From positions 26,687 through 90,686 of the forward strand of contig DWXT01000103.1 in NCBI GenBank assembly GCA_019119085.1: a DNA stretch of 64,000 nucleotides, in the 5' to 3' direction. A model generated the notes under the pieces. That model did not search any database and was not told the origin of the DNA. It saw nothing but the letters and a program-made list of their open reading frames with translations. Of this stretch, positions 33,687-41,443 are shown piece after piece. Position 1 is the stretch's first letter, and every line of letters begins with the position of its first letter. The translations under genes and the position numbers were made by a program. Source of the DNA: Flavonifractor avistercoris. Lineage in GTDB: Bacteria > Bacillota > Clostridia > Oscillospirales > Oscillospiraceae.

Positions 33687-34363
33687 CAGAGCACAAGAGC
33701 ATCGCCGTGGACGGGCCGTCCGGGGCGGGGAAATCCACGCTGGCCAAGCTGCTGGCCAAGGAGCTGGGCTTTTTGTACGTAGACACCGGGGCGATCTACC
33801 GGACGGTGGGGCTGAAGGCCTACCGGGAGGGGGTGGATCCGGAGGACGGGGCGGCGGTGACCGCCCTGCTGCCCGGCCTGAACATCGAGCTGAAATACGG
33901 CGGTGACGGCCTGCAGCACATGTACCTGGACGGCGAGGACGTGACCGACGCCATCCGTCAGCATGAGATCTCCCGGTATACCTCCTGTGTCTCTGCCATC
34001 CCGGCGGTGCGGGACTTTTTGCTGGAGCGCCAGCGGGAGCTGGCCCGCACCCACGACGTGATCATGGACGGCCGGGACATCGGCACCGTGGTGCTGCCCC
34101 GGGCCGACGTGAAGATCTTCCTCACCGCCTCTCCGGAAGACCGGGCCCGCCGGCGCTATGAGGAGCTGCGCCAGCGGGGGCAGGAGACCGACTATGATAC
34201 CGTCCTGCGGGATGTGATCCAGCGGGATGAGCACGATACCAGGCGGGCCGCCGCCCCCCTGCGGCAGGCAGAGGACGCCCTGCTGGTGGACACCACCGGC
34301 AACTCTCTGGAGAAGAGTCTGGGCGTCCTGCTGGACACCATAAAGGAGCGGCTGCATGCATGA
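33683..34363 (+). CDS. cmk: cytidylate kinase
   Basis: Cmk phosphorylates CMP and dCMP. The 226-residue protein has the P-loop VDGPSGAGKSTLAKLLA (9-25), GFLYVDTGAIYR, the CMP-binding domain with YTSCVSAIPAVRDFLL, MDGRDIGTVVLPRADVKIFLTA and the lid arginines in RRRYEELRQRG. It overlaps its neighbours by 4 nt on each side. The cmk-plsC-ispH-S1 order is a conserved Clostridia block. Confidence 0.97.
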   Translation: MTEHKSIAVDGPSGAGKSTLAKLLAKELGFLYVDTGAIYRTVGLKAYREGVDPEDGAAVTALLPGLNIELKYGGDGLQHMYLDGEDVTDAIRQHEISRYTSCVSAIPAVRDFLLERQRELARTHDVIMDGRDIGTVVLPRADVKIFLTASPEDRARRRYEELRQRGQETDYDTVLRDVIQRDEHDTRRAAAPLRQAEDALLVDTTGNSLEKSLGVLLDTIKERLHA

Positions 34364-34977
34364 ATAAGAAGCCAAAGAAGAACCTGGTCTACTGTATTGC
34401 CTATATTGTACTCTGGGTGGTGTTTCGTATTGTGATGCCCACCCGGTGCATCAACAAGGGCAACCGCCCCAAGGGGGGCGCGCTGCTGTGCGCCAACCAC
34501 ACCCGCACCAACGACCCCCTGTTCATCGCCTATGCCCTGGGGTGGAGGTATCAGATCCATGTGATGGCAAAAGAGGAGATCATGCACTGGCCCTTCATCG
34601 GCTGGGTGCTCCGCCACGGCGGCATCTTCGGCGTCAAGCGGGGCAAGGCGGATGTGGCCGCCATCAAGACCTCCATCAAGTACCTGAAAAACGGGGAGCT
34701 GCTCCTCATGTTCCCCGAGGGCACCCGCCACCAGGACGGCGACTTCGGCGACGCCAAGACCGGCGCGGCCATGCTGGCCCTGCGCACCGGTGTGCCCATC
34801 ATCCCCATCTACTTGCCGGCGGAAAAAAGATTCTTTCGGTGGAATCCCGTGGTGTTCGGTGAGGCATACTATCCCAAGGTGCCGGAGGGGCGCAAGCCCA
34901 CCCAGGAGGACTACCACGCCGTGGCGGATGATCTGATGGAGCGCATTGAGGCGTTGAAGCCTCAGGCCGGCCGATGA
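34360..34977 (+). CDS. plsC: 1-acyl-sn-glycerol-3-phosphate acyltransferase
   Basis: PlsC adds the second acyl chain to make phosphatidic acid, the substrate of CdsA encoded at 7653. The 205-residue membrane-associated protein has an N-terminal hydrophobic segment (about 9-27), the catalytic NHTRTNDPLF (H-x4-D), GVKRG, the acceptor-binding FPEGTRHQDGD motif and the later VPIIPIYL. It overlaps both cmk and ispH. Confidence 0.95.
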   Translation: MNKKPKKNLVYCIAYIVLWVVFRIVMPTRCINKGNRPKGGALLCANHTRTNDPLFIAYALGWRYQIHVMAKEEIMHWPFIGWVLRHGGIFGVKRGKADVAAIKTSIKYLKNGELLLMFPEGTRHQDGDFGDAKTGAAMLALRTGVPIIPIYLPAEKRFFRWNPVVFGEAYYPKVPEGRKPTQEDYHAVADDLMERIEALKPQAGR

Positions 34978-36920
34978 GAGTCGAGCTGGCCAGAACCGCC
35001 GGCTTCTGCTACGGCGTCCGCCGGGCGGTGCAGCTGGCGGAGGAGGCGGCGGGACAGGGCAGACCCTGCGTCATGCTGGGGCCCATCATCCACAACCGGG
35101 ACGAGATCTCCCGGCTGGAGGCCATGGGCGTGGGCCTGGCCGCCTCGATGGAGGAGATCCCGGAGGGAAGCGCCGTGCTCATCCGCTCCCACGGGGAGGG
35201 GAGGGCCGTCCACGAGGCCCTGGCCGCCCGCGGGTGTACGGTGATTGACGCCACCTGCCCCAACGTATCCCGCATCCACGGCATTGTGTCCCAGGCGGAG
35301 GATGAGGGGCGGCAGGTGCTGATCATCGGCACGCCCACCCATCCGGAGGTGGCCGCCATTGCCGGCTGGTGTGCCCGTCCCGTGGTGCTGGAGGGGGCAG
35401 AGGCCCTGTCAAACTGGCTGGATGAGGCCCCGGAGCGGCGGGAAATGCCCCTCACCATGGTGTCCCAAACCACCTCCACCCGATTTATTTGGGATTCCTG
35501 CGTAGAAAAAGCAAAAAAAGAGTGTACAAACTTAAAAATTTTTGATACAATATGTAATGCTACGTGTAAACGGCAGTCTGAGGCCCAGGCGCTTGCCGCG
35601 CGATCCGATGCTGTGGTCGTCATCGGAGGACGGGAGAGCTCCAACACCAAACGGCTGGCGGAACTATGCGGGGCGCTCTGCCCCATGGTGGTTTGGATCG
35701 AACGGGCGGCGGAGCTGGAACCTTCCACCCTGTGTCGGAAGGCTTCTATTGGAATCACTGCGGGCGCGTCCACGCCTGAGTGGATTATAAAGGAGGTCTA
35801 TGACAAAATGAGCGACGAAAACATTGAGATCGAGGAATCCTTTGCTGAAATGCTGGAGAAGTCGATCAAAACTTTGCATACAGGGGAGAAGGTCACAGGC
35901 GTTGTCACTGGCATTACGCCCACTGAGATCTATGTGGATCTTGGGACTAAGCACGCCGGCTACATACCGGTGTCCGAGCTGACCGACGACCCTACGGTCA
36001 AGGTTGAGGATCTGGTAAAAGTCGGCGACGAGATTGAGACCTATGTCATGCGCGTGAACGACCAGGAGGGTGTGGTCACCCTCTCCAAGAAGCGCCTTGA
36101 CACGGTCAAGAGCTGGGAGGACATTGAGCAGGCCCGCGAGGAGCGCACCACCGTCGAGGGTGTGGTCACCGAGGAGAACAAGGGCGGCGTGGTCGTCAAC
36201 ATCAAGGGCGTGCGCGTCTTTGTGCCCGCCTCCCAGACCGGCCTGCCCCGGGACACTCCCATGAGCCAGCTGGTCAAGCAGAAGGTGCGCCTGCGCATCA
36301 CCGAGGTCAACCGCGCCCGCAAGCGCGTGGTGGGCTCCATCCGCGCCGTGGAGGCCGAGGAGCGCGCCGCCAAGGCCGCCGAGGTGTGGGAGAACATCGA
36401 GGAGGGCAAGCACTACACCGGCACCGTCAAGAGCCTGACCTCTTACGGCGCCTTCGTGGACATCGGCGGCGTGGACGGCATGGTTCACATCTCCGAGCTG
36501 TCCTGGTCCCGCATCAAGCACCCCTCTGAGGTGGTGAGCGTGGGCGACACCGTGGACGTGTATGTCATCTCCTTCGACAAGGAGAAGAAGAAGATCTCTC
36601 TGGGCATGAAGGATCGCACCCAGAACCCCTGGGAGATTTTCACCGGCAAGTACAACGTGGGCGACGTGGCCAACGTCCGCATCGTCAAGCTGATGACCTT
36701 CGGCGCCTTTGCCGAGATCGTCCCCGGCGTGGACGGCCTGATCCACATCTCCCAGATCGCGGATCACCGCATCGACAAGCCCGGCGACGTGCTCAGCGAG
36801 GGCCAGATGGTGGATGTGAAGATCATCGACATCGACTACGAGCACGAGAAGGTCTCCCTGTCCATCCGCGCGCTCCTGGAGGAGCCCGCCGCCGAGGACG
36901 AGGACGTCAACGAAGAGTAA
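34974..36920 (+). CDS. ispH: fused HMBPP reductase IspH and ribosomal protein S1
   Basis: Residues 1-278 are IspH, which makes IPP and DMAPP from HMBPP using a [4Fe-4S] cluster. The three cluster cysteines are in GFCYGVRRA (Cys12), DATCPNVSRIH (Cys95) and NATCKRQ, with SQTTSTRF and GGRESSNTKRL also present. Residues about 279-648 hold four S1 RNA-binding domains (KVTGVVTGITPTEIYVDLG, then VEGVVTEENKGG, YTGTVKSLTSYGAFVDIGG, VANVRIVKLMTFGAFAEI). Such IspH-S1 fusions are known in Clostridia. A perfect AAAGGAGG and ATG occur exactly at the junction (35808), so free S1 of 370 residues may also be made. Codon use around 35490-35575 is unusually A+T-rich. Confidence 0.95.
   Translation: MRVELARTAGFCYGVRRAVQLAEEAAGQGRPCVMLGPIIHNRDEISRLEAMGVGLAASMEEIPEGSAVLIRSHGEGRAVHEALAARGCTVIDATCPNVSRIHGIVSQAEDEGRQVLIIGTPTHPEVAAIAGWCARPVVLEGAEALSNWLDEAPERREMPLTMVSQTTSTRFIWDSCVEKAKKECTNLKIFDTICNATCKRQSEAQALAARSDAVVVIGGRESSNTKRLAELCGALCPMVVWIERAAELEPSTLCRKASIGITAGASTPEWIIKEVYDKMSDENIEIEESFAEMLEKSIKTLHTGEKVTGVVTGITPTEIYVDLGTKHAGYIPVSELTDDPTVKVEDLVKVGDEIETYVMRVNDQEGVVTLSKKRLDTVKSWEDIEQAREERTTVEGVVTEENKGGVVVNIKGVRVFVPASQTGLPRDTPMSQLVKQKVRLRITEVNRARKRVVGSIRAVEAEERAAKAAEVWENIEEGKHYTGTVKSLTSYGAFVDIGGVDGMVHISELSWSRIKHPSEVVSVGDTVDVYVISFDKEKKKISLGMKDRTQNPWEIFTGKYNVGDVANVRIVKLMTFGAFAEIVPGVDGLIHISQIADHRIDKPGDVLSEGQMVDVKIIDIDYEHEKVSLSIRALLEEPAAEDEDVNEE
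35523..35551 (+). promoter_or_regulatory. promoter-like site inside ispH
   Basis: TGTACA and TACAAT, 17 bp apart, lie inside the ispH coding part in a strongly A+T-rich patch, about 260 nt upstream of the S1 junction. It could give an S1-only transcript. Confidence 0.4.
35789..35810 (+). promoter_or_regulatory. rpsA: internal ribosome binding site and ATG for a free-standing S1 protein
   Basis: AAAGGAGG (35789-35796) precedes an in-frame ATG (35808-35810) by 11 nt at the exact boundary between the IspH and S1 parts. Translation from here gives MSDENIEIEE..., a 370-residue protein of the usual Firmicutes four-domain S1 length. Confidence 0.55.
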
Positions 36921-36934
36921 TCACCTGATTGACC

Positions 36935-36973
36935 AAACAGCGCCATTTCCTGTGGAAATGGCGCTGTTTTTTT
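36935..36973 (+). terminator. intrinsic terminator after ispH-rpsA
   Basis: AAACAGCGCCATTTCC pairs perfectly with its complement across a 3-nt loop, followed by a run of T residues. It ends the long operon that starts at the RpiR-type regulator. Confidence 0.95.
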
Positions 36974-37003
36974 CGGATTTACAAAAAATAAACAGGAAAC
37001 GGC

Positions 37004-37032
37004 TTGCAAAGGGGAAAAAAGGCGACTATAAT
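37004..37032 (+). promoter_or_regulatory. promoter of carD
   Basis: TTGCAA and a perfect TATAAT are separated by 17 bp, followed by a leader of about 55 nt to the GTG start of carD. Confidence 0.85.
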
Positions 37033-37093
37033 ACATTACGTAGGGTAAAATTGGAGGTATACGAAACGGAATGTTCTGCTGGGAGGTGGAAAC

Positions 37094-37573
37094 GTGTTTC
37101 AGGTGGGAGACAAAATTGTCCATCCGATGCATGGTGCCGGCGTGATTGACAGCATCGTGCAGAAGAAAGTCAACGGCGTCGTCAGAGATTACTACATTCT
37201 CAAGCTGCCGGTGGGCGGCATGCTGGTGATGATCCCCACGGCCAACAGCGAGGAGATCGGCGTGCGGCCCGTCATTAAGGGCGATGAGGCCGACCGGGTC
37301 ATCGCGGCCATTCCGGGCATCAAGGTGGACATGATTCCCAACTGGAACCAGCGTTACCGGGAGAACATGCTGCGCCTGAAAAGCGGCAATCTGCTGGAGG
37401 TGGCCCGGGTGGTCAAGGGCCTGATGCTCCGGGAGGGGGAACGGGGGCTGTCCACGGGGGAGCGGAAGATGCTCCACTCCGCCAAGCAGATCCTGATCTC
37501 CGAGATCGTCCTCTCCCAGAATTCCAGCTATGACGAGGTGGAGGCGCGCATAAATACCGCCCTGGCCCAATAA
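37094..37573 (+). CDS. CarD/CdnL-family RNA polymerase-binding regulator
   Basis: CarD-type proteins bind the RNA polymerase beta subunit through an N-terminal Tudor-like domain and stabilise open complexes. The 159 residues begin FQVGDKIVHPMHGAGVIDSI and YYILKLPVGGMLVMIPT (both typical of the RID domain), followed by a helical C-terminal domain with NWNQRYRENMLRLKSGNLLEVA-type residues (core NWNQRYREN). The GTG start has GGGAGG 6 nt upstream. It precedes ispD in many Clostridia and Actinobacteria. Confidence 0.93.
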   Translation: MFQVGDKIVHPMHGAGVIDSIVQKKVNGVVRDYYILKLPVGGMLVMIPTANSEEIGVRPVIKGDEADRVIAAIPGIKVDMIPNWNQRYRENMLRLKSGNLLEVARVVKGLMLREGERGLSTGERKMLHSAKQILISEIVLSQNSSYDEVEARINTALAQ

Positions 37574-37582
37574 GTCTGTAGG

Positions 37583-37604
37583 GGGCGGTTCTGCGGAACC
37601 GCCC
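37583..37604 (+). other. hairpin in the carD-ispD gap
   Basis: GGGCGGTTC and GAACCGCCC pair around a 4-nt loop directly after carD and are followed by a G+C-rich CCGGCCGGGCCGGGC run. With the next hairpin it makes a two-stem leader before ispD. Confidence 0.6.
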
Positions 37605-37633
37605 GGCCGGGCCGGGCAAAATCAATTGGAGGG

Positions 37634-37659
37634 GGGAGCCGAAGAGGCTCCCTTTTTTT
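37634..37659 (+). terminator. intrinsic terminator abutting the ispD ribosome binding site
   Basis: GGGAGCC and GGCTCCC pair around a 5-nt loop and are followed by seven T residues that end one base before the AAAGGAG of ispD. No new promoter lies between it and ispD, so ispD-ispF expression seems to depend on read-through. Confidence 0.8.
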
Positions 37660-37675
37660 GAAAGGAGAGATGGAC

Positions 37676-38407
37676 ATGGCCGGACTGCTGGGCCGCCTGT
37701 TCCGGCGGCGGCGGGAGGAGGAGCTGCGCTGCTCCGCCGTGGTGCCGGCTGCGGGGAGCTCCACCCGCATGGGGCAGGATAAGCTGCTGCTCCCTCTGGG
37801 GGAGCAGCCGGTGCTGCTGCACACCCTGCGGGCGCTGGAGCTGTGCCCCTATATCACGGAGATCGTGGTGGTGACCCGGGAGGAGCTGATCGTCCCCATC
37901 GGCCAGCTGTGCCGGGATGCCGCTTTGGAGAAGGTGCGCAAGGTGATCGTGGGCGGGGCGACCCGCAGCCACTCGGTGCTGGCCGGCCTGGGGGAGCTCT
38001 CCCCGGACGCGGAGCTGGCTGCCATCCACGACGGGGCCCGGCCCCTGGTGAGCCAGGCGGTGCTGGAGGCGGTGATCCGCCGGGCCTCGGAGTGCGGCGC
38101 GGCGGCCCCGGCGGTGCCGGTGAAGGACACGGTAAAGCGGGCGCGGGACGGGCTGGTGACGGCCACCCTGGATCGGGCCGAGCTGCGGGCGGTGCAGACC
38201 CCCCAGGTGTTCCAGGTGGATCTGATCAAAACCGCGCTGCAAAAGGCCCTGGAGGACGGGGCGGAGCTCACCGACGACTGCGCCGCGGTGGAGCGGCTGG
38301 GCATCGGCGTGGCCCTGACAGAGGGGGACTACTGCAATCTGAAGCTCACCACCCCGGAGGATCTGGCGGTGGCGGAGGCGCTTCTGGCATGGAGGGAAGA
38401 GCAGTGA
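37676..38407 (+). CDS. ispD: 2-C-methyl-D-erythritol 4-phosphate cytidylyltransferase
   Basis: IspD makes CDP-ME from MEP and CTP. The 243-residue protein has a basic leader, then the CTP-binding VVPAAGSSTRMGQDKLLLPLG, VIVGGATRSHSVLAGL, IHDGARPLVS and VKDTVKRA and the TPQVFQVDLI motif. AAAGGAG is 8 nt from the ATG used, while an ATG two codons earlier is too close. It overlaps ispF by 4 nt. Confidence 0.95.
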   Translation: MAGLLGRLFRRRREEELRCSAVVPAAGSSTRMGQDKLLLPLGEQPVLLHTLRALELCPYITEIVVVTREELIVPIGQLCRDAALEKVRKVIVGGATRSHSVLAGLGELSPDAELAAIHDGARPLVSQAVLEAVIRRASECGAAAPAVPVKDTVKRARDGLVTATLDRAELRAVQTPQVFQVDLIKTALQKALEDGAELTDDCAAVERLGIGVALTEGDYCNLKLTTPEDLAVAEALLAWREEQ

Positions 38408-38880
38408 GAATCGGACATGGCTATGATGTACATAGGCTGGCGGAGGGGCGAAAGCTGATTTTGGGCGGTGTGGAGATCCCCTATGAGCGGGGGCTGCTGG
38501 GCCACTCCGACGCGGATGTGCTCACCCACGCGGTGATGGACGCCCTGCTGGGGGCCTGCGCCCTGGGGGATATTGGCCATCTGTTCCCGGACAGCGACCC
38601 GGCCTTCGCCGGGGCGGACAGCCTCCGCCTGCTGGACGAGGTGGTGTCCCGGCTCCATGCCGGAGGATTCCGGGTGGGCAATGTGGACGCCACCGTGCTG
38701 GCTCAGGCCCCCAAGCTGGCCCCCCACCTGCCCGCCATCCGCCGGAACCTGGCCGACCGGCTCCAGGTGCCCCTGTCCCGGGTGAGCGTCAAGGCCACCA
38801 CCGAGGAGGGCCTGGGCTTCACCGGTGCGGGGGAGGGCATGGCCGCCCACGCCGTCTGCCTGGTGGAGGAGGACGGCTGA
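38404..38880 (+). CDS. ispF: 2-C-methyl-D-erythritol 2,4-cyclodiphosphate synthase
   Basis: IspF forms MEcPP, the substrate of IspG. The 158-residue protein has RIGHGYDVHRLAEGRKLILGG (Asp and His zinc ligands, core GYDVHRL), LLGHSDADVLTHAVMDALLGA, GDIGHLFPDSD and the C-terminal KATTEEGLGFTGAGEGMAAHA. It starts with GTG inside the ispD stop, with GGAGG ahead. Between them ispD and ispF are separate proteins, unlike the fused IspDF of some bacteria. Confidence 0.97.
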   Translation: MRIGHGYDVHRLAEGRKLILGGVEIPYERGLLGHSDADVLTHAVMDALLGACALGDIGHLFPDSDPAFAGADSLRLLDEVVSRLHAGGFRVGNVDATVLAQAPKLAPHLPAIRRNLADRLQVPLSRVSVKATTEEGLGFTGAGEGMAAHAVCLVEEDG

Positions 38881-38904
38881 CCGCAGACAACGGGGCAGAA
38901 CCCG

Positions 38905-38945
38905 ACGCTCCTTTCGTGCATACACTGGCACGAGAGGAGCGTTTT
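38905..38945 (+). promoter_or_regulatory. hairpin burying the ribosome binding site of the DUF3343 gene
   Basis: ACGCTCCTTTCGTGC (38905-38919) pairs with GCACGAGAGGAGCGT (38928-38942) over 15 bp including one G-U pair, with an 8-nt loop and a TTTT tail. The GAGGAG that serves the DUF3343 start at 38949 lies inside the 3' arm, so the stem can act as a terminator, a translation block, or both. Confidence 0.65.
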
Positions 38946-38948
38946 GCT

Positions 38949-39203
38949 ATGGTCTACTATCTCATCGTGTGCCGTTCGCTGACCTACGCCCAGCGGACGG
39001 CGGCCGCCCTGGAGCGGGCGGGCATCACGGCCTATATTCTCCGCTCGCCCAGAATCATCGCCGGCGAGGGGTGCAGCCACTCCGTCAAGGTGTCGGAGCG
39101 GAACCTGGCCCGCGCGCTGCTGGTACTGGAGCGGGTGGGGCTCTCCCCCAGGCGGATCTATATCATATCCGGGGACGGCGGCTATAAAGAGGTGCTGTTA
39201 TGA
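38949..39203 (+). CDS. DUF3343 protein
   Basis: The 84-residue protein has the DUF3343 pattern: YYLIVCRSLTYAQRTAAALERAGI, then RSPRIIAGEGCSHSVKVS and a final IYIISGDGGYKEV. It has a Cys in the first strand and another in the GCSHSVK motif. Relatives lie beside selenium-related genes (selD, YedF-like) and class V aminotransferases, so a role in sulfur or selenium transfer is inferred. Its stop overlaps the next ATG by 4 nt. The length fits the family only with the ATG used here. Confidence 0.8.
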   Translation: MVYYLIVCRSLTYAQRTAAALERAGITAYILRSPRIIAGEGCSHSVKVSERNLARALLVLERVGLSPRRIYIISGDGGYKEVLL

Positions 39204-40327
39204 TCTATCTGGACAGCGCAGCCACCACCCTGCAGAAGCCGCCCGCCGTGGCCCGGGCCATGGCCCGGGCGGTGAACCATCTGGCTACCCCGGGGCGGGG
39301 CGGCCACGCCCCCGCCATGGCCGCGGCGGAGACGGCCTTCGCCTGCCGCCGGGCCGCGGCGGAGCTCTTCCAGCTGGAGAACCCGGAGCAGGTGGTGTTT
39401 ACCTTCAACGCCACCCACGGCCTGAATATCGCCATCCGCTCCCTGCTGGAGCCGGGGGACGCGGTGGTGATCTCCGGCTATGAGCACAACGCCGTTACCC
39501 GCCCCCTCCGCGCCCTGGGGGCGGAGGTGCGGGTGGCGGAGGCACCCCTTTTTGACCGGGAGGCCCAGCTGGCGGCCTTTGAGCGGCAGCTGGACGGGGA
39601 CGTGAAGGCGGTGATCTGCACCCACGTGTCCAATGTATTCGGCTTCGTGCTGCCGGTGGAGGAGATCGCCGCCCTGTGCCGGGCGCGGGGGATCCCCTTT
39701 GTGCTGGATGCCTCCCAGTCCGCCGGCTGCCTGCCGGTGCGGATGGGAGAGCTGGGGGCGGCCTTCATCGCCATGCCGGGGCACAAGGGCCTTTACGGCC
39801 CCCAGGGCACCGGCCTGCTGCTGTGCGGCGCGGAGACAAAGCCCCTTCTCCAGGGGGGCACGGGCAGCGCCTCCGCCCTCCAGGACATGCCGGAGTTCCT
39901 CCCCGACCGGCTGGAGGCGGGCACCCACAACATGCCGGGCATCGCCGGCCTGCTGGAGGGCCTCCGCTACGTCCGGGCCCAGGGGACGGAGCGCATCCTG
40001 GCCCATGAGCGCCGGCTGCTCCGTCCGGCGGGGGAGGCACTGGCCCGGATTCCCGGCATCACAGTGTTCCAGGCGGAGGAGCCGGCGGCCCAGGCCGGCG
40101 TGCTCTCCCTCCGGATTGACGGCATGGACTGCGAGGCGGCGGGGGAGGCCCTGGGCAGGCGGGGCATCGCCGTCCGGGCGGGGCTCCACTGCGCGCCCCT
40201 GGCCCACCGCTCCGCCGGCACTCTGGAGACAGGCACCGTCCGCGTCAGCGTCTCCGCCTTTAACACCGCTCAGGAGCTGCGCCGCCTGATCCGGGCGGCG
40301 GCCGAGCTGGCAGAGCACAGAAAATAG
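39200..40327 (+). CDS. cysteine desulfurase-like class V aminotransferase
   Basis: The 375-residue PLP enzyme starts MIYLDSAATTLQKPPAV, has the PLP-stacking FTFNATHGLNIAI (core NATHGLN), VDASQSAG-like residues in VLDASQSAGCLPV, the Schiff-base Lys in MPGHKGLYGPQGTG and the catalytic Cys loop VRAGLHCAPLAH. It matches the desulfurases paired with DUF3343, which are thought to serve selenium or sulfur mobilisation. It is coupled to DUF3343 by ATGA. Its stop lies inside the following terminator. Confidence 0.88.
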   Translation: MIYLDSAATTLQKPPAVARAMARAVNHLATPGRGGHAPAMAAAETAFACRRAAAELFQLENPEQVVFTFNATHGLNIAIRSLLEPGDAVVISGYEHNAVTRPLRALGAEVRVAEAPLFDREAQLAAFERQLDGDVKAVICTHVSNVFGFVLPVEEIAALCRARGIPFVLDASQSAGCLPVRMGELGAAFIAMPGHKGLYGPQGTGLLLCGAETKPLLQGGTGSASALQDMPEFLPDRLEAGTHNMPGIAGLLEGLRYVRAQGTERILAHERRLLRPAGEALARIPGITVFQAEEPAAQAGVLSLRIDGMDCEAAGEALGRRGIAVRAGLHCAPLAHRSAGTLETGTVRVSVSAFNTAQELRRLIRAAAELAEHRK

Positions 40328-40348
40328 CCGCCTAGTGCGGCTATTTTT
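40321..40348 (+). terminator. intrinsic terminator overlapping the desulfurase stop codon
   Basis: AAAATAGCCGC and GCGGCTATTTT pair around a 5-nt loop and the tail is TTTTT. The stop codon TAG lies in the left arm. Confidence 0.85.
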
Positions 40349-40449
40349 GCTGTACGGAGGCACGGCGGCCCATGGGCGCGCCGTTTTCTGCGGCACGGAA
40401 GGCCTGCTCCGCCGCAGGTTTATTCACAGAAAATTGATTTCCCTTCTAC

Positions 40450-40478
40450 TTGCCAACCGACTGGGAATACAGTATAAT
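40450..40478 (+). promoter_or_regulatory. promoter of the cdaA operon
   Basis: TTGCCA and a perfect TATAAT are separated by 17 bp in an A+T-rich island. It gives a leader of about 70 nt before cdaA. Confidence 0.85.
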
Positions 40479-40555
40479 AAACTGGTTAAAAAATCTTTGA
40501 GTGGTCTGTGTTGGAACAATGACGCCGGCGGTGCCGGGAGCGGGAGACGGTGGAC

Positions 40556-41443
40556 ATGGAAGGCATTATCTATTTGCTCCAGCAGTTCTGGAGTATGGTA
40601 ACCCCGTTTGGAATTTCCGACGTGATCGACATTGCGATCATGTCCTTCATCATCTACAAGTTCATCATGTTCATGCGCCGCACCAACTCCGGTGCGGTGG
40701 CAAAGGGGATCCTGCTCTTTTTGGCGGCCCTGCTGGTCTCCACCTATTTTCAGCTCAACACCATCAGTTATCTGCTGCTCCAGGTGGTGGACTGGGGCGT
40801 GATCGCCCTGGTGGTTCTGTTCCAGCCGGAAATCCGCCGTTTTCTGGAGAAAATGGGCCGAACCACGCTGGGAAATGTATTCAACAACCAGGAGGAGCGC
40901 AACGAGCTGGACAGCGCCATCACCCAGACGGTGGAGGCCTATACCTCCCTGTCCAAGAGCAAGACCGGCGCGCTGATGGTCTTTGAGCGCAAAAACATGC
41001 TGGACGACGCCATCAAGACGGGCACCGCCCTGGACTGCACGGTGAACGCCGAGCTGCTGAAAAATATCTTCTGGAACAAGGCTCCCCTCCACGACGGCGC
41101 GGTGATTGTCCGCGGCGGGCGGATCGTGGGCGCGGGTTGCATGCTCCCCATGTCGGGCAATGTGAACCTGTCCCGGGAGCTGGGCATGCGCCACCGCGCG
41201 GGCATCGGCGCCAGCGAGCAGACCGACGCGGTGGTGGCCATCGTCTCGGAGGAGACCGGCTCCATCTCCGTGGCGGTGGGCGGCATGCTCAAGCGCCACC
41301 TGGCGCCGGAGACGCTGGAGCGGCTGCTGCGCAATGAGTTGATGCCGGAGCCGGTGCAGGACGATTCGGCGGCCAAGTTCAAGCTGGGCAGCCTGCTCCG
41401 TTTTGTAAAGGGGGATAAGCAGGATGGGAAAGAAGATTCTTAA
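40556..41443 (+). CDS. cdaA: diadenylate cyclase CdaA
   Basis: CdaA makes the essential second messenger c-di-AMP from two ATP at the membrane. The 295-residue protein has three N-terminal membrane segments (about 1-75), a linker helix, and the DAC domain with NKAPLHDGAVIVRGGRI (Asp-Gly-Ala at about 179-181) and GMRHRAGIGASEQTDAVV (Arg-His-Arg at about 212-214). GGGAG is 9 nt from the ATG used and only 3 nt from a GTG two codons upstream. It overlaps cdaR by 20 nt. GlmM is not the next gene. Confidence 0.96.
   Translation: MEGIIYLLQQFWSMVTPFGISDVIDIAIMSFIIYKFIMFMRRTNSGAVAKGILLFLAALLVSTYFQLNTISYLLLQVVDWGVIALVVLFQPEIRRFLEKMGRTTLGNVFNNQEERNELDSAITQTVEAYTSLSKSKTGALMVFERKNMLDDAIKTGTALDCTVNAELLKNIFWNKAPLHDGAVIVRGGRIVGAGCMLPMSGNVNLSRELGMRHRAGIGASEQTDAVVAIVSEETGSISVAVGGMLKRHLAPETLERLLRNELMPEPVQDDSAAKFKLGSLLRFVKGDKQDGKEDS

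Noticed and set aside
35808..36920. annotating S1 as an independent gene instead of the fusion
   Set aside because: The IspH and S1 parts are in one uninterrupted frame without a stop, so the fusion is annotated as the gene and the internal start only as a regulatory site.
36952..37149. 65-codon open frame on the plus strand
   Set aside because: It starts inside the ispH-rpsA terminator and crosses the carD promoter and start.
40335..40601. 88-codon open frame on the plus strand
   Set aside because: It begins inside a terminator, runs across the cdaA promoter and into the start of cdaA in another frame, with no SD.
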